Below are positions 28,742 through 38,331 of a DNA stretch of 64,000 bases, one piece after another; position 1 is the first letter of the stretch, and the number at the start of each line of letters is the position of its first letter. Origin of the DNA: Ruminococcaceae bacterium UBA1741 (GTDB taxonomy: Bacteria; Bacillota; Clostridia; Oscillospirales; Acutalibacteraceae); assembly GCA_002315685.1 (NCBI GenBank), contig DCHX01000021.1:1-64000 (forward strand). The letters run 5' to 3'. The notes below the pieces were generated by a model, which was not told the DNA's origin, ran no database searches, and saw only the letters and a list, made by a program, of their open reading frames with translations. The translations under genes and the position numbers were made by a program.

Positions 28742-30517
28742 TTGGCAATACCCGAAGAAATAATAAACGAAATCAAATATAAAAACGATATTGAACAAGT
28801 AATATCGCCCTATGTAACTCTTAAAAGAAGAGGTAAAAATTTAGTAGGTCTTTGCCCTTTCCACGGCGAGAAAACCCCTTCCTTTACGGTTTATCCCGAA
28901 AACGGCTCATTTTACTGCTTCGGTTGCGGTGTCGGCGGAGATGTTTTTACATTTACAAAGCTGATTGAAAATTTGGATTATATTGAGGCAATTAAGCTGT
29001 TAGCCGAAAAAAGCGGAATCGCCATTCCCGAAAACGGATATGACGACTCCTACTCAAAGCTTAAAGAACGGATTTACGAGATTAACAGAGAAACGGCGAG
29101 GTTTTATCACGAATATTTGATGTCGCCTGACGGAAAATGGGCGCTTGACTATTTGGTAGATAGAGGACTTTCGGTTTCCACCATAAAGCATTTCGGTTTG
29201 GGTGCGGCTCCTAATTCTTGGGACAGCCTTATTAACCACTTAAAATCAAAGGGCTTTTCGGTTGACGATATGGTTTCGGCAAATGTTGTCGGAAAAACTT
29301 CAAGAGGTACATATTACGATAGATTCAAAAGAAGAATAATGTTCCCCGTAATAAATATAAGGGGTAAGGTTATTGCATTCAGCGGTCGTAAGATGCCTGA
29401 TGATACGAGCGATACGGGAAAGTATGTAAACACCTCCGACACACCCGTTTATAAGAAAAGCGAAAATCTTTTCGGTATGAACTTTGCAAAAAATCATTGT
29501 GATGAACGAATAATTTTGGTTGAGGGAAATATGGATGTTGTTTCCTTGCATCAAGCGGGATTTCAAAATGCCGTAGCGGCGCTCGGAACCTCCTTTACAA
29601 CCGAGCAAGCCAATATGATTTTCAGATACACAAAGGAAATTGTTTTAGCACTTGATGCCGATGCGGCAGGACAAAAGGCGGTAAAACGGGCGGGTGAAAT
29701 TCTTAAAAACACGGGAATTGAAGTAAGGGTAATTGTAATACCCGACGGAAAAGACCCTGATGAGTATATAAAGAAAAACGGAAAAGACCGCTTTGATGCT
29801 CTCTTAAACGGTGCGGTAAGCGAAATAGAATACAAGCTTTTGACCGCCGTTAAAGATGTTGATGTCGAAAGCGATGACGGAAAAGTACAGTATTTGAACA
29901 AAGCGGTTGAGATAATAGCGAATGAAAAGGATATAATCACAAGAGATTTATATTTAAGTCGGCTTTCGGATAAATACGGTGTTTCAAAAAATGCGCTTAA
30001 AACCCGTGTTGATGAAATAATGAAGAAAAACGAAAGAACGGTCAAGAAGAAAGAAATTTCCGAAATCATAAGACCTAAATTCGACAGCTCGGATATAAAT
30101 CCCGAAAGATTTAAGTACCCCACCGCTGCGGCTGCGGAGGAGCTTGTTATTACAATTCTTTTGCAACACCCTGATTTCTTTTTACAGGTTAAAGAGGATT
30201 TGCCTCCCGAAAAGTTTATTACGGTGTTTAACAAAAGAATTTATACCGAAATATATAATTGCCTTTACGGCGATAACGATATAAATCTTTCGTATTTCGG
30301 CGAACTGCTCGATACAAAAGAATTCAGCTTTTTAGTGTCGCTTGCAAACAACGAAAAAGTGAGAAAAAGTCCTTTAATTGTATTAAAAGACAGTATTTCG
30401 GTAATATTAGCTGAGAATGACAGAAAAAATATGTCCGATGTAAGTTCTTTATCGAACGAGGATTGGGCGGCGAATATACAAAAAATGATTGAAAACAAAC
30501 AAAAGGGGAAACAATAA
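28742..30517 (+). CDS. dnaG: DNA primase
   Basis: Makes RNA primers for DNA replication. It has about 591 residues. The N-terminal CHC2 zinc site is seen as [11 protein letters not shown] and [11 protein letters not shown] (within residues 38-66), the TOPRIM catalytic core has [16 protein letters not shown] near 260 and LALDADAAG near 305, and a C-terminal helicase-binding region follows. The start is taken as TTG at 28742, five bases after AGGTGA; a GTG at 28733 is in frame but inside the ribosome site. It overlaps rpoD by one base (TAATG), the classic dnaG-sigA coupling. Confidence 0.96.
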   Translation: MAIPEEIINEIKYKNDIEQVISPYVTLKRRGKNLVGLCPFHGEKTPSFTVYPENGSFYCFGCGVGGDVFTFTKLIENLDYIEAIKLLAEKSGIAIPENGYDDSYSKLKERIYEINRETARFYHEYLMSPDGKWALDYLVDRGLSVSTIKHFGLGAAPNSWDSLINHLKSKGFSVDDMVSANVVGKTSRGTYYDRFKRRIMFPVINIRGKVIAFSGRKMPDDTSDTGKYVNTSDTPVYKKSENLFGMNFAKNHCDERIILVEGNMDVVSLHQAGFQNAVAALGTSFTTEQANMIFRYTKEIVLALDADAAGQKAVKRAGEILKNTGIEVRVIVIPDGKDPDEYIKKNGKDRFDALLNGAVSEIEYKLLTAVKDVDVESDDGKVQYLNKAVEIIANEKDIITRDLYLSRLSDKYGVSKNALKTRVDEIMKKNERTVKKKEISEIIRPKFDSSDINPERFKYPTAAAAEELVITILLQHPDFFLQVKEDLPPEKFITVFNKRIYTEIYNCLYGDNDINLSYFGELLDTKEFSFLVSLANNEKVRKSPLIVLKDSISVILAENDRKNMSDVSSLSNEDWAANIQKMIENKQKGKQ

Positions 30518-31575
30518 TGGAAAAGAAAGAATTAGAAAAGAACAAAACCGTTCAAAATGAGCCTGATTTTATCGAGGAAGAAAAAAAGGATTCTCTTGAC
30601 GACATTGAAAATGCGCCTGAGGATTTGGACGAGCTTTTCGAGGAGCCTCCTCTTCTTGACCTTGATTTTGATGATGAGCCGAGCGAGGATGACCTTCAAA
30701 TTGAAGAGGTTGATGTTGAACATCTTGAAGATGATGAAACATTCAAAACTATGTCGCTTGATGACCCTGTTAAAGTTTATCTTCGTGAAATCGGCAGAGT
30801 TCCGCTTTTGTCATCGAACGAGGAAATTGAACTCGCCGTCAAAATCTCCGATGGCGACGAACAGGCAAAGCAACGCTTGACCGAGGCTAACCTTCGCCTT
30901 GTTGTAAGTATTGCAAAGAAATATGTAGGTAGAGGTATGTATTTTCTTGATTTAATTCAAGAGGGTAATGTGGGACTGATTAAGGCGGTCGATAAGTTTG
31001 ATTATACTAAGGGCTTTAAGTTTTCGACCTACGCTACTTGGTGGATAAGACAAGCTATTACCCGTGCTATTGCCGACCAAGCAAGAACTATAAGAATACC
31101 GGTTCATATGGTAGAAACTATCAACAGACTTAAAAAGGTTCAAAGTCAGCTTTTGCACGAAAACGGTTTTGAGCCGAGCGAAGAACTTATCGCCGAAAAG
31201 ATGAATCTTTCGGTTGAAAGAGTAAGAGAAATAATGAGAGTGGCGCAAGAACCCGTTTCTATGGAAACCCCGATAGGTCCCGAGGAGGACTCCCGTCTTA
31301 TGGACTTTATCCGTGATGAAGAGGCTTTGGCTCCCGATGATGCCGCACTTAAAACTATCACTAATGAAGATATTGATACCGTTCTTCATACGCTTACCCC
31401 TCGTGAAGAGGAGGTTATCAGACTTCGTTTCGGTCTTAAAGACGGTAGATGCCATACTCTTGAAGAGGTCGGCACCGAGTTTAATGTAACCCGTGAGCGT
31501 ATAAGACAAATTGAGGCAAAGGCACTTAGAAAGCTTCGCCATCCCGTAAGAAGCAATAAATTCAGAGAGAAGTAA
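30517..31575 (+). CDS. rpoD: RNA polymerase primary sigma factor SigA
   Basis: The housekeeping sigma-70 factor, which recognises the TTGACA/TATAAT promoters seen across this window. It has 352 residues. An acidic N-terminal stretch precedes region 1.2 ([12 protein letters not shown]). Region 2 is canonical ([17 protein letters not shown], then [13 protein letters not shown]), region 3 follows, and region 4 ends in the helix-turn-helix [20 protein letters not shown]. It is short for a primary sigma because region 1.1 is small, as in other Firmicutes. AAAGGGGAA inside dnaG supplies the ribosome site. It is the last essential gene of the macromolecular-synthesis operon. Confidence 0.97.
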   Translation: MEKKELEKNKTVQNEPDFIEEEKKDSLDDIENAPEDLDELFEEPPLLDLDFDDEPSEDDLQIEEVDVEHLEDDETFKTMSLDDPVKVYLREIGRVPLLSSNEEIELAVKISDGDEQAKQRLTEANLRLVVSIAKKYVGRGMYFLDLIQEGNVGLIKAVDKFDYTKGFKFSTYATWWIRQAITRAIADQARTIRIPVHMVETINRLKKVQSQLLHENGFEPSEELIAEKMNLSVERVREIMRVAQEPVSMETPIGPEEDSRLMDFIRDEEALAPDDAALKTITNEDIDTVLHTLTPREEEVIRLRFGLKDGRCHTLEEVGTEFNVTRERIRQIEAKALRKLRHPVRSNKFREK

Positions 31576-31580
31576 AACAA

Positions 31581-31832
31581 ATGACATATACTTATAAAAC
31601 ACAAGGCGTTTGCGCAAGAGCTATTGAAATAGAAATTGAGGACGAGATTGTAAAAGGCGCAAAATTCAACGGCGGCTGTAACGGCAATCTACAAGGCATT
31701 AACAAGCTTGTAAGCGGTATGAAAATTGATGATGTCATAGCAAGACTTGAAGGTATCAAATGCGGATACAAAGATACATCCTGCCCTGACCAGTTGGCAA
31801 CCGCCCTTAAAAAGATAAAAGAAGAATTATAA
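31581..31832 (+). CDS. TSCPD domain protein (TIGR03905 family)
   Basis: An 83-residue protein with four cysteines; C-terminal TSCPDQLATAL gives the TSCPD domain its name, and GGCNGNLQGI lies near residue 32. Such stand-alone TSCPD proteins resemble the C-terminal end of class II ribonucleotide reductases and are frequent in Clostridia. It begins five bases after rpoD, so it is co-transcribed. The role is unknown; a link to nucleotide reduction is suggested only by the domain and would fit an operon starting with a dNTPase. Confidence 0.85.
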   Translation: MTYTYKTQGVCARAIEIEIEDEIVKGAKFNGGCNGNLQGINKLVSGMKIDDVIARLEGIKCGYKDTSCPDQLATALKKIKEEL

Positions 31833-31854
31833 AAAGTTTTACAAGGTGGGGAAT

Positions 31855-32376
31855 ATGAATAACGATAGCGATATTAAAATATTCGGCACAAGCTCGGAAA
31901 TTTCCAACCAAAATGTAAAAAACGGTATTGTCGGCAAGGATGATATTGAAAAAGCAAAGGCAGTAGGCGAAAATGTTGCCCGAAGCTTTGTGAGCGCCGT
32001 TGACGGCGAAGGTGATATGATGGCGGATAACGCCGAAATGGTAGCGCAAAGAAAACTGCTTTTATCATTTACCGCAACTATCGGGTTTGAACAGTATATT
32101 AAGGACGATACCTTAATCGGTATCGCTAATAAGAGCTTTCTTGATACCATTAAGGATGCGGATAGGGATTTATATAAGTCTTCCTCCGATACGGGTGCGT
32201 TTTCGTTCTATTATCTTGCGTATCGCCGTGAAAACGATATTGAGCGAAGAATAGGGCAAACATTTGCGATGCTTTGTTCTCACGACGGCGACCCGATTTT
32301 TCAAGAGCTCGGAGAGGCATTGTTTTGTTGGTTTTCTTCCGAGGTTCGAAAGACCGTAAAAAGATTTTTTGACTGA
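31855..32376 (+). CDS. Conserved hypothetical protein after rpoD
   Basis: A soluble-looking protein of 173 residues that I do not recognise. The first 55 residues are polar and likely flexible; residues 60-170 look helical, with an acidic/aromatic region (GAFSFYYLAYRR, near 115) and a C-terminal FCWFSSEVRKTVKRFFD. No cysteine-rich motif, signal or membrane segment is clear. The ATG at 31855 follows AAGGTGGGGA at good distance; a GTG nine bases upstream is inside that site. It is the last gene of the dgt-dnaG-rpoD operon, followed at once by a terminator. Confidence 0.7.
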   Translation: MNNDSDIKIFGTSSEISNQNVKNGIVGKDDIEKAKAVGENVARSFVSAVDGEGDMMADNAEMVAQRKLLLSFTATIGFEQYIKDDTLIGIANKSFLDTIKDADRDLYKSSSDTGAFSFYYLAYRRENDIERRIGQTFAMLCSHDGDPIFQELGEALFCWFSSEVRKTVKRFFD

Positions 32377-32384
32377 TTTTTTTA

Positions 32385-32413
32385 AGAGCCGATTTTTTCG
32401 GCTCTGTTTTTTT
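32385..32413 (+). terminator. Terminator after the dgt-dnaG-rpoD operon
   Basis: AGAGCCGA and TCGGCTCT form an eight-pair stem with a T-rich loop, followed by seven T. Confidence 0.9.
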
Positions 32414-32478
32414 ATACCTACCAAAAAAATACTACACAAAATTTTCTAAAAAAATTGTAAAAAAATTCAAAAAAAGAC

Positions 32479-32507
32479 TTGCAATTACGAAAATTATGTG
32501 ATATTAT
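32479..32507 (+). promoter_or_regulatory. Promoter of the S10-spc-alpha ribosomal operon
   Basis: TTGCAA (32479-32484), 17 bases, TATTAT (32502-32507) with TGA directly before the -10, which makes it an extended -10 promoter. A-rich runs upstream (32420-32475) look like an UP element. It lies 283 bases before rpsJ. Confidence 0.8.
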
Positions 32508-32514
32508 ATCGAGG

Positions 32515-32789
32515 TACGCTGTGAAATTATGGCGTAAATACATGCGTTGATGCGGGAGGTGGCCGACTTAATGTCGGGAAATTTCCGCGGAGTATGTCCG
32601 ATTTGAAACCGGGCGAAAGAACATTGGATGCACAAAAGAATACTTGCGAATCTTTGTGCTACGGTAGTGAAAACTGCCGTCCGGAATTGACTGTAACCCC
32701 AGCAATGCCGGTTTTATATTGTGCCGAAAAGAAATGCACGGCACGGTGTAAGTTTTGCCCGCCAACTAATTAAGGAGGCGAATTTTCAC
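32515..32789 (+). ncRNA. Structured 5' leader of the rpsJ operon
   Basis: About 275 nt of transcribed, non-coding sequence with higher GC than nearby spacers and several strong hairpins. CCGAC/GTCGG lies at 32563-32577. GCACAAA/TTTGTGC (32630-32659) is extended by two pairs past a bulge. ACGGTAGT/ACTGCCGT closed by a GAAA tetraloop lies at 32661-32680, and GTGCCG/CGGCAC at 32721-32744. No open frame with a ribosome site is seen until rpsJ (AAGGAGG at 32772). No T-run follows the last hairpin, so control, if any, is more likely at translation or by protein binding. It is probably an autoregulatory ribosomal leader; the ligand is unknown. Confidence 0.6.
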
Positions 32790-33101
32790 ATGGCAGTGAA
32801 AGAAAAAATCCGAATTCGTATTAAAGGTTACGACCATGCACTTGTAGACCAGTCCGCTGAAAAGATAGTGGAAACCGCTAAACGTACAGGCGCCAGGGTA
32901 TCCGGTCCGGTACCGCTCCCTACCGAAAAAGAGGTTGTAACAATTTTGCGTGCTGTTCACAAATATAAAGACAGCCGTGAGCAATTCGAAATGAGGACAC
33001 ACAAAAGGCTCATAGATGTTATCCGTCCTTCAAACAAAACTGTTGAAGCGTTAACAGGTCTTGAGCTCCCCGCCGGTGTTGAAATCGAGATTAAGCTCTA
33101 A
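32790..33101 (+). CDS. rpsJ: 30S ribosomal protein S10
   Basis: A component of the 30S head and, in its free form, a partner of NusB in antitermination. It has 103 residues, the standard length, with the signatures [20 protein letters not shown] and [15 protein letters not shown] lies 11 bases before the ATG at 32790. The open frame extends 23 codons upstream into the leader, without a ribosome site there. It is the first gene of one continuous operon reaching rplQ. The upstream str-operon genes rpsL, rpsG, fusA and tuf are not here. Confidence 0.98.
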   Translation: MAVKEKIRIRIKGYDHALVDQSAEKIVETAKRTGARVSGPVPLPTEKEVVTILRAVHKYKDSREQFEMRTHKRLIDVIRPSNKTVEALTGLELPAGVEIEIKL

Positions 33102-33120
33102 TATATAATATGTATATTAG

Positions 33121-33158
33121 CTCTCGCTCATCGGAGAGGTCATGTCAGCAACGCTGAC
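33121..33158 (+). other. Paired hairpins between rpsJ and rplC
   Basis: CTCTC/GAGAG (33121-33138) is followed by GTCAGC-AAC-GCTGAC (33144-33158). Both lie between rpsJ and the rplC ribosome site and have no T-run, so they are more likely mRNA processing or stability structures than terminators. Confidence 0.4.
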
Positions 33159-33182
33159 CAATAACCAAAGGAGGAAAAAACA

Positions 33183-33815
33183 ATGAAAAAAGGAATCGTT
33201 GGCAAGAAGCTTGGTATGACACAGCTTTTTGACGCAAACGGAAATGTCGTTCCGGTTACTGTTATTGAAGCAGGTCCCTGTGTTATTTCACAGAAGAAAA
33301 CCGTAGAGAACGACGGTTACGAAGCAGTACAAATCGGTTATGCTGATTTGAAGGCTTCAAAGGTAAATAAGCCTATGAAGGGACACTTCGCAAAAGGCGA
33401 TGTAGCTCCTAAAAAAGTTCTTAGAGAATTTCGTTTCGACGACATCAGTGCTATGAATGTAGGCGACATCATCAAGGCAGATATCTTCGCAGAAGGCGAT
33501 GCTATTGATGTAAGAGGTACTTCAAAGGGTAAAGGATATGCCGGCACAATTAAGCGCTGGAATTTCGGACGCCTTAAAGAAACTCACGGTACAGGCCCTG
33601 TTCACCGTCACGGCGGTTCTCTCGGTGCTTGTTCCAGCCCTTCAAGAGTATTCAAGGGTAAGAAGATGGCAGGCCACTTAGGTCATGAGCGTGTAACCGT
33701 TCAAAATTTAAGTGTTGTCAAGGTTGACGCAGAAAAGAATATAATCGCTGTTAAGGGTGCCGTTCCCGGTCCTAAGGGCGGAATCGTAATTCTTTTCGAT
33801 AGCGTTAAAGCTTAA
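33183..33815 (+). CDS. rplC: 50S ribosomal protein L3
   Basis: An early-assembling 23S-binding protein whose long loop reaches the peptidyl transferase centre. It has 210 residues. The N-terminal [13 protein letters not shown] and central [17 protein letters not shown] are diagnostic, as is [18 protein letters not shown]. The Gln methylated by PrmB in other bacteria lies in the segment before [12 protein letters not shown], which reads without obvious loss. AAAGGAGG precedes the ATG. rplD follows after 19 bases. Confidence 0.98.
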   Translation: MKKGIVGKKLGMTQLFDANGNVVPVTVIEAGPCVISQKKTVENDGYEAVQIGYADLKASKVNKPMKGHFAKGDVAPKKVLREFRFDDISAMNVGDIIKADIFAEGDAIDVRGTSKGKGYAGTIKRWNFGRLKETHGTGPVHRHGGSLGACSSPSRVFKGKKMAGHLGHERVTVQNLSVVKVDAEKNIIAVKGAVPGPKGGIVILFDSVKA

Positions 33816-33834
33816 GGGAAGGAGTGTATAAGTT

Positions 33835-34458
33835 ATGCCAAATGTAGCAGTTGTTAATATGACAGGCGAAAATGTAGGCAAGATTAAGTTATCCGATGCA
33901 GTATTCGGTATCGAAGTAAACGCTACCGTATTGCATATGGCTGTTGTAAATTATCTTGCTAATCAGCGTCAGGGCACACAATCCACTCTGACTCGTACAG
34001 AAGTTTCCGGCGGCGGTAAAAAGCCTTGGAGACAAAAGGGCACAGGTCATGCGCGTCAAGGCTCAACAAGAGCACCGCAATGGAGACACGGCGGTATCGT
34101 TCACGCACCGAAGCCAAGAGATTATTCTTATTCACTCAATAAAAAGGTTCGCCGTTTGGCTCTTAAATCCGCACTTTCGGATAAGGTTGCAACAAAGGAC
34201 TTAATCGTTCTTGACGAACTCAAAATTGAAGAATACAAGACTAAGACAATCGTTGAATGCTTAAAAGCAATCGGCGCAAAGAAAAAAGTTCTTATCGTTC
34301 TTCCTGAAAACAATGTATTTGCCGTTCGTTCTATTTCGAACATCGCAGGTGCAAAGGCAGCTCAGGTTAATACGATTAACACCTACGATATCGTTAACGC
34401 TGACACACTTGTTATCGTTAAGGATGCCGTTAAGATGATAGAGGAGGTGTACGCATAA
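33835..34458 (+). CDS. rplD: 50S ribosomal protein L4
   Basis: Lines the exit tunnel with L22 and represses the S10 operon in E. coli. It has 207 residues, with the tunnel loop [19 protein letters not shown] near residue 62 and [18 protein letters not shown] following. AGGGAAGGAG precedes the ATG. Its last base overlaps the first of rplW (TAATG). Whether L4 also controls this operon through the long rpsJ leader cannot be seen from sequence. Confidence 0.98.
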   Translation: MPNVAVVNMTGENVGKIKLSDAVFGIEVNATVLHMAVVNYLANQRQGTQSTLTRTEVSGGGKKPWRQKGTGHARQGSTRAPQWRHGGIVHAPKPRDYSYSLNKKVRRLALKSALSDKVATKDLIVLDELKIEEYKTKTIVECLKAIGAKKKVLIVLPENNVFAVRSISNIAGAKAAQVNTINTYDIVNADTLVIVKDAVKMIEEVYA

Positions 34459-34751
34459 TGAAAACCGCACAGGATATCATTATTGCTCCGGTAATTACCG
34501 AAAAGAGTATGTCAGGAATTGCTGACAAGAAATACACCTTCAAGGTCGCTAAGGACGCTAACAAGTATCAAATTGCCGATGCTGTTGAAAAGTTGTTCAA
34601 GGTTGACGTTGCCAAGGTAAACACCATCAACGTTCGCGGTAAAGCAAGACGAATGGGTAGATACGAAGGCTACACTGCTTCCTTCAAGAAAGCAATCGTA
34701 ACCTTAAAGCCAAACTCAAAGCCGATCGAATTCTTTGACGGTTTGCTTTAA
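34458..34751 (+). CDS. rplW: 50S ribosomal protein L23
   Basis: A protein at the tunnel exit, where trigger factor and SRP dock. It has 97 residues. IIAPVITEKSM at the N-terminus and KVNTINVRGKARRMGR in the centre are diagnostic. The start codon overlaps the rplD stop by one base, with GGAGG inside rplD. After its stop, about 90 bases with two hairpins precede rplB. Confidence 0.98.
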   Translation: MKTAQDIIIAPVITEKSMSGIADKKYTFKVAKDANKYQIADAVEKLFKVDVAKVNTINVRGKARRMGRYEGYTASFKKAIVTLKPNSKPIEFFDGLL

Positions 34752-34762
34752 TAAGTAGCGTT

Positions 34763-34813
34763 GGAAATCAAAATTCGGATTTCCGGTGATGTATGAAATG
34801 GAAAATCCATTTC
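34763..34813 (+). other. Two tandem hairpins between rplW and rplB
   Basis: GGAAATC/GATTTCC (34763-34784) and GAAATGGA-AAA-TCCATTTC (34795-34813) lie one after the other in the only sizeable gap of this part of the operon. The second has eight perfect pairs. There is no T-run. They may mark an RNA processing point. Confidence 0.4.
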
Positions 34814-34841
34814 GCTAAGCCAAAATAGGAGAGTGAAACAA

Positions 34842-35669
34842 ATGGCAATAAAACATTATAAGCCGACTACTAACGGTCGCCGTAATATGACTACTATGGA
34901 TTATTCCGAGTTGTCAAAGGTAGCACCTGAAAGAAGTTTGCTTGATACTATTAAAAAGAATGCCGGTCGTAACAGCTACGGTCGCATTACCGTTCGCCAT
35001 AGAGGCGGCGGAAACCGCAGAAAGTACAGAATCATTGATTTCAAGAGAGAGCGTTTCGGCGTAGAAGCTACCGTTTTAACCCTTGAATATGATCCAAACC
35101 GTTCTGCATTTATCGCCCTCGTTCAATATGAAGACGGCGAAAAGCGTTATATCATTGCACCGCAAGAGCTCAAAGTGGGCGATAAGGTAGTAAGCGGACC
35201 TGATGCTGATATTAAGCCGGGTAACGCACTTCCGCTTGTAAACATACCGGTAGGTACTGTTCTTCACAATATTGAACTTTATCCCGGTAAGGGCGCTCAG
35301 CTTGCTCGTAGTGCAGGTAATATGGCTCAGCTTATGGCTAAGGAAAACGGAATGGCACTTTTGCGTTTGCCCTCAGGCGAACTCCGTAAAGTTCCCGAAA
35401 ACTGTATGGCTACCGTAGGCGTTGTATCAAATCCCGAACACGCTAATATAAACTACGGTAAAGCAGGTCGTAAGCGTCATATGGGTTGGAGACCTACCGT
35501 AAGAGGTTCTGTAATGAACCCGAACGACCACCCGCACGGCGGTGGTGAAGGTAAGTCGCCTGTTGGCCGTCCGGGCCCTGTAACTCCTTGGGGTAAACCT
35601 ACATTGGGTTACAAGACTCGTCAGAAGAATAAGGCAAGCGATAAGTATATCGTAACACGCCGTAAGTAA
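34842..35669 (+). CDS. rplB: 50S ribosomal protein L2
   Basis: A highly conserved 23S-binding protein needed for subunit joining and peptidyl transfer. It has 275 residues. [14 protein letters not shown] at the start, [12 protein letters not shown] near residue 55 and the C-terminal [16 protein letters not shown], with the essential His near 229, are all intact. AGGAGAG lies eight bases before the ATG at 34842; a GTG three codons earlier is inside that spacer. Confidence 0.98.
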   Translation: MAIKHYKPTTNGRRNMTTMDYSELSKVAPERSLLDTIKKNAGRNSYGRITVRHRGGGNRRKYRIIDFKRERFGVEATVLTLEYDPNRSAFIALVQYEDGEKRYIIAPQELKVGDKVVSGPDADIKPGNALPLVNIPVGTVLHNIELYPGKGAQLARSAGNMAQLMAKENGMALLRLPSGELRKVPENCMATVGVVSNPEHANINYGKAGRKRHMGWRPTVRGSVMNPNDHPHGGGEGKSPVGRPGPVTPWGKPTLGYKTRQKNKASDKYIVTRRK

Positions 35670-35692
35670 GTCGGACGAAAGGAGATTTCATA

Positions 35693-35968
35693 ATGGGAAG
35701 AAGCATTAAAAAAGGCCCTTATGTACAACCTGTGTTGTTAAAAAGAGTCGAAGAAATGAATGAAGCCGGCGAAAAGAGAGTTCTTAAAACTTGGAGCCGT
35801 TCGTCAACCATATTCCCCGATTTCGTCGGACATACTTTTGCGGTACATGACGGACGCAAACACGTTCCGGTATATGTAACCGAAGATATGGTTGGACACA
35901 AGCTCGGTGAATTTGCACCTACCCGTACCTTCAAAGGTCATGCAGGCGCAAAGACTACCGGTAAGTAA
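35693..35968 (+). CDS. rpsS: 30S ribosomal protein S19
   Basis: A protein of the 30S head near the subunit interface, in complex with S13. It has 91 residues, with [15 protein letters not shown] at the start and [27 protein letters not shown], which appears as [19 protein letters not shown] here, in the centre. AAAGGAG precedes the ATG. It lies between rplB and rplV, the universal order. Confidence 0.98.
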   Translation: MGRSIKKGPYVQPVLLKRVEEMNEAGEKRVLKTWSRSSTIFPDFVGHTFAVHDGRKHVPVYVTEDMVGHKLGEFAPTRTFKGHAGAKTTGK

Positions 35969-35991
35969 GCAGCCGAAAGGAGAGTTAAATT

Positions 35992-36327
35992 ATGGAAGCA
36001 AGGGCTACACTTAAATTTGCCCGTATTTCACCCCGTAAGGTGAAGATTGTGTTGGATTTAATCCGCAATCAAGATGCTGAAAAAGCAATGGCTATTCTCA
36101 AATTTACTCCCAAGTCTGCTTGTGAGTATTTGGAAAAGCTTTTGCATTCAGCTATGGCTAATGCAGAAGAAAAGAACATGGATATGTCAAGACTTTATGT
36201 AGCAGAGTGTCTTGCATGCCCCGGTCCTACACTTAAAAGAATTCGTGCTAAGGACCACGGCAGAGCACACCGCATCTTAAAGAGAACAAGCCATGTAACT
36301 ATCGTTCTTAAAGAACGCGAGATTTAA
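35992..36327 (+). CDS. rplV: 50S ribosomal protein L22
   Basis: Lines the exit tunnel through a long hairpin whose changes can give macrolide resistance. It has 111 residues. RISPRKVKIVLDLIR lies near the N-terminus, and the tunnel hairpin region CPGPTLKRIRAKDHGRAHRI near residue 80 is intact. AAAGGAGAG precedes the ATG. It is followed by rpsC after 19 bases. Confidence 0.98.
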   Translation: MEARATLKFARISPRKVKIVLDLIRNQDAEKAMAILKFTPKSACEYLEKLLHSAMANAEEKNMDMSRLYVAECLACPGPTLKRIRAKDHGRAHRILKRTSHVTIVLKEREI

Positions 36328-36346
36328 GAAAGGGAGGTTTTTATAA

Positions 36347-37015
36347 ATGGGCCAGAAAGTTAATCCACACGGTTTCCGTGTAGGCGTAATTAAAAACTGG
36401 GACTCACGTTGGTTTGCCAAAGACAGCACCTTCGGTGATACTTTGGTTGAGGACTACAACCTCCGTAAATACCTTAAAAAGACACTTGCAGCAGCAGGCG
36501 TTGCAAAGGTAGAAATCGAGCGTGACGACAAGAGAGTAAGATTGCACATCCATTGTGCAAAGCCCGGTATTGTAATTGGCAGCAAGGGTTCGGAAATCGA
36601 AAAATTGCGTGAAAAATGCCAAGCAATTCTCGGAAAAACAGTTGTTATCAACATTGTTGAGATTAAAAATCCGGATGCCAACGCTCAGTTAGTTGCTGAA
36701 AACATTGCAGTTCAACTTGAAAAGCGTATCTCCTTCCGCAGAGCTATGAAGCTTGCTATCGGAAGAGCTATGAGACTCGGCGTTAAGGGTATCAAAACAA
36801 AATGTTCAGGTCGTTTAGGCGGTGCTGAAATTGCAAGAAGCGAATCTTATCATGAAGGTACTATTCCGCTTCAAACCCTTCGTGCAGACATTGACTACGG
36901 TTTTGCTGAGGCTAATACAACCTACGGTAGAATCGGCGTTAAGGTTTGGATTTACAAGGGTGAGGTTCTTAATGAGAACCGTCGCTCAAATGCGAAAAAA
37001 GGAGGCGCACGATAA
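36347..37015 (+). CDS. rpsC: 30S ribosomal protein S3
   Basis: Forms part of the mRNA entry channel with S4 and S5. It has 222 residues. [15 protein letters not shown] is at the N-terminus, the KH domain [15 protein letters not shown] lies near residue 68, and the C-terminal domain carries [23 protein letters not shown] precedes the ATG. Its stop overlaps the rplP start by one base (TAATG). Confidence 0.98.
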   Translation: MGQKVNPHGFRVGVIKNWDSRWFAKDSTFGDTLVEDYNLRKYLKKTLAAAGVAKVEIERDDKRVRLHIHCAKPGIVIGSKGSEIEKLREKCQAILGKTVVINIVEIKNPDANAQLVAENIAVQLEKRISFRRAMKLAIGRAMRLGVKGIKTKCSGRLGGAEIARSESYHEGTIPLQTLRADIDYGFAEANTTYGRIGVKVWIYKGEVLNENRRSNAKKGGAR

Positions 37016-37437
37016 TGTTAATGCCAAAGCGTGTTAAGTACCGTAGAGTTCAACGCGGCAGACTTACCGGTGCTGCTTCAAGAGGTACAACAGTTACACA
37101 TGGCGATTTCGGTTTACAAGCACTTGAACCTGCTTGGATTACTTCAAATCAAATAGAAGCTGCCCGTATCGCTATGACCCGTTACATCAAGCGTGGCGGT
37201 CAGGTTTGGATTAAGATATTCCCTGACAAGCCAATAACCGAAAAACCTGCTGAAACTCGAATGGGTTCAGGTAAAGGTTCACCGGAATATTGGGTTGCAG
37301 TTGTAAAACCGGGCCGTGTAATGTTTGAAATCGGCGGCGTTAGTGAAGAACTTGCAAGAGAAGCTATGCGTCTTGCAGCCAACAAACTTCCGATTAAGTG
37401 CAAGTTTGTTACAAAGGGAACGGATGGTGAGCAATAA
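37015..37437 (+). CDS. rplP: 50S ribosomal protein L16
   Basis: Sits near the A-site tRNA elbow and is needed for late 50S assembly. It has 140 residues with [14 protein letters not shown] at the start and [25 protein letters not shown], visible here as [16 protein letters not shown], in the centre. Two in-frame ATGs stand two codons apart; the first (37015) has GGAGG nine bases upstream and is preferred. The stop overlaps the rpmC start. Confidence 0.97.
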   Translation: MLMPKRVKYRRVQRGRLTGAASRGTTVTHGDFGLQALEPAWITSNQIEAARIAMTRYIKRGGQVWIKIFPDKPITEKPAETRMGSGKGSPEYWVAVVKPGRVMFEIGGVSEELAREAMRLAANKLPIKCKFVTKGTDGEQ

Positions 37438-37646
37438 TGAACGCAAAGGAAATAAGAGATAATACTTTACCGGAACTTAATGAGCAACTTGCAAAGCTTA
37501 AAGAGGAATTATTCAACCTTCGTTTTCAGCTTGCTATCAATCAGCTCGATAACCCAATGCGTATAGTTGCTGTTAAGAAGGACATCGCACGAGTAAAGAC
37601 TGTTATTCGTGAAAAAGAATCCGCTGCTGACAGCACGGAAGCTTAG
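37437..37646 (+). CDS. rpmC: 50S ribosomal protein L29
   Basis: A small helical hairpin protein at the tunnel exit beside L23. It has 69 residues with the typical [20 protein letters not shown] and the C-terminal [15 protein letters not shown]. The start codon overlaps the rplP stop by one base, a third TAATG junction in this operon. rpsQ follows after 18 bases. Confidence 0.97.
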   Translation: MNAKEIRDNTLPELNEQLAKLKEELFNLRFQLAINQLDNPMRIVAVKKDIARVKTVIREKESAADSTEA

Positions 37647-37664
37647 TAAGGGAGGTAAACTTTG

Positions 37665-37922
37665 ATGAGTGAAAGAAACCTTCGTAAAACAAGAGTAGGT
37701 AAGGTTGTCAGCGACAAGATGGACAAAACCGTTGTAGTTGCTATTGAAGACAATGTTAAACATCCGCTCTACAAGAAGATTATTAAAAATACTATCAGAT
37801 TAAAGGCACATGACGAGAACAATAGCTGTGGCGTAGGCGACAGAGTTCTTATTATGGAAACAAGACCTCTCTCCAAAGACAAGAGATGGCGCGTTGCCGA
37901 AATAATCGAAAAAGCTAAATAA
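37665..37922 (+). CDS. rpsQ: 30S ribosomal protein S17
   Basis: An OB-fold 16S-binding protein needed early in 30S assembly. It has 85 residues with [18 protein letters not shown] and the signature segment [20 protein letters not shown]. The ATG at 37665 follows GGGAGG by nine bases; an in-frame TTG one codon earlier is less likely. Confidence 0.97.
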   Translation: MSERNLRKTRVGKVVSDKMDKTVVVAIEDNVKHPLYKKIIKNTIRLKAHDENNSCGVGDRVLIMETRPLSKDKRWRVAEIIEKAK

Positions 37923-37945
37923 TTGGCTGCAAGGAGGAAACCACT

Positions 37946-38314
37946 GTGATACAACAACAGAGTTACCTCAAAGTTGCCGACAACACAGGTGCAAAAGAAA
38001 TTATGTGCATCCGTGTACTTGGAGGCAGCAAAAGGAGGTACGCCAACATAGGCGACGTCATCGTAGCTTCTGTAAAGAAAGCCACTCCGGGTGGTACTGT
38101 TAAGAAGGGCGATGTTGTAAAGGCGGTTGTGGTTCGTTCCGCAAAAGGTCTTCGTCGCAGTGACGGCACATATATTAGATTTGATGAAAATGCAGCAGTT
38201 CTTATTCGTGATGATAAGAATCCGAGAGGAACCCGTATTTTCGGACCAGTAGCTCGTGAGCTTCGTGATAATGAATATACAAAGATTTTATCACTTGCTC
38301 CGGAAGTACTTTAA
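37946..38314 (+). CDS. rplN: 50S ribosomal protein L14
   Basis: A beta-barrel protein at the subunit interface, also the docking site of RsfS. It has 122 residues with [19 protein letters not shown], read from a GTG start preceded nine bases upstream by [27 protein letters not shown] and [13 protein letters not shown] are diagnostic. The stop shares a base with an in-frame ATG of the next open frame, but rplX proper starts later. Confidence 0.97.
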   Translation: MIQQQSYLKVADNTGAKEIMCIRVLGGSKRRYANIGDVIVASVKKATPGGTVKKGDVVKAVVVRSAKGLRRSDGTYIRFDENAAVLIRDDKNPRGTRIFGPVARELRDNEYTKILSLAPEVL

Positions 38315-38331
38315 TGGGAGGTAAAAAGAAT

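Noticed and set aside
32515..32789. A riboswitch or T-box in the rpsJ leader
   Set aside because: No T-box sequence (TGGNACC-like) or recognised aptamer core and no intrinsic terminator were seen, so I only call it a structured ribosomal leader.
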